Source of the DNA: Hofstenia miamia
Taxonomy: Eukaryota > Xenacoelomorpha > Acoela
Reading direction: 5' to 3'
Length of the DNA: 64,000 nucleotides
Assembly (NCBI GenBank): GCA_004352715.1
Contig: SCFE01000064.1
Location: 337,132-401,131, forward strand
Shown: positions 63,701 to 64,000 of the stretch, in pieces
Numbering within the stretch: position 1 is the first letter of the stretch
Layout: every line of letters begins with the position of its first letter
Notes under the pieces: model-generated
What the model saw: only the letters and a program-made list of their open reading frames with translations
Told to the model about the DNA's origin: nothing
Databases searched by the model: none
Translations under genes and position numbers: made by a program

Positions 63701-64000
63701 AGCCCCTTCAAAGCCATGTTCAGCAGAGAAGCTGCTACTTCCTTGGCGATGATGTTTCCAAAATACACTGACATTAATGTGGAAAGCTATGTAAATAGAT
63801 TAATCACTGATATGCAACAAATTCACTTGACAATTTGTCATAACACCAATCAATCTAGCATCCAGCAAAAGAAAACTTTTAATAAAAAGTTGTATGGTGA
63901 GCCTCATAAGCGGGGTGATAAAGTTTTTGCCTATTTACCCCGAATTACAATCAATAGTCATCAAGTGCGGAAGCTTGCAAATGATTGGCAAGGCCCATTT
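60735..64000 (+). pseudogene. pol: Family B pol, decayed and cut by the window end
   Basis: The protease keeps VDTGAA (about 60855) but loses its central part by deletion near 60880-60925. RT is open from 61022 to 62104 with LPRIE and AFGLCNAPATFQ, but the catalytic YIDD is YIND (about 61918-61929), so an active-site aspartate is lost. A one-base loss in the A run near 62094-62101 shifts the frame. RNase H (DCDAS, KCEMLALVESLKKFRYF) continues at 62190-62795. The integrase zinc finger (HEQGHLG, KCKKC) and core (HVDLEQLS, LVSDRGPQFES, VERLNRT) follow with stops near 63014, 63062, 63230 and 63638. The window ends in the GPF module (WQGPF). Two of these stops are CGA-to-TGA by comparison with family A. 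Confidence 0.88.

Overview
This window is AT-rich eukaryotic DNA (roughly 70% A+T by eye) from an invertebrate metazoan that I cannot identify further. It has introns with GT/AG boundaries, an immunoglobulin-superfamily gene, a rhodopsin-class GPCR, CpG-to-TpG decay in old transposons, and a dense load of LINE, Penelope, Tc1, piggyBac-like and Ty3/Gypsy elements. Only two host genes are visible. No bacterial-type features, CRISPR arrays, tRNAs or rRNAs were seen. Four 1000-N scaffold gaps (1946-2945, 3996-4995, 7104-8103, 11975-12974) and smaller ones (10618-10941, 57763-57904, single Ns at 21650 and 28069) break the sequence.

Layout. 1-7103: minus-strand Ig-domain exons of one gene (three seen, two nearly identical through a segmental duplication), with fragments of one CR1/Jockey-like LINE family in the introns. 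8104-11974: antisense Ty3/Gypsy remnant whose third ORF is a mosaic of two families. 13251-14056: deleted Penelope-like element with a hammerhead-like motif. 18104-19820: complete two-exon GPCR whose intron holds a 466-bp piggyBac-like MITE. 24309-30990: decayed Ty3/Gypsy element of family B. 31561-33050: LTR of family C and an integrase relic. 33368-46942: family A Ty3/Gypsy element with three intact ORFs. 47590-48560: family B relics. 51457-51960: Tc1-like relic. 52168-53738: antisense LINE. 53739-56146: antisense family C Ty3/Gypsy relic with LTR. 56147-64000: two family B fragments sharing one LTR; the second runs off the window.

The most notable system is the Ty3/Gypsy group with a very large third ORF. 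In family A, gag (560 aa) is followed by pol, apparently through a -1 frameshift at a TTTAAAT heptamer next to the gag stop. Heptamer, stop and a downstream block are conserved in family B. A 1253-aa ORF3 then overlaps pol by 119 nt and ends a few bases before the polypurine tract. ORF3 occupies the env position but shows no obvious signal peptide or transmembrane anchor. It has an arginine-rich N-terminus with nine copies of a Q-[IL]-K-G-like motif and a C-terminal region with weak SGNH-hydrolase-like signatures. Relatives of ORF3 are visible at four other places in the window and in both families, so it is an old, retained part of these elements. Its function is unknown to me.
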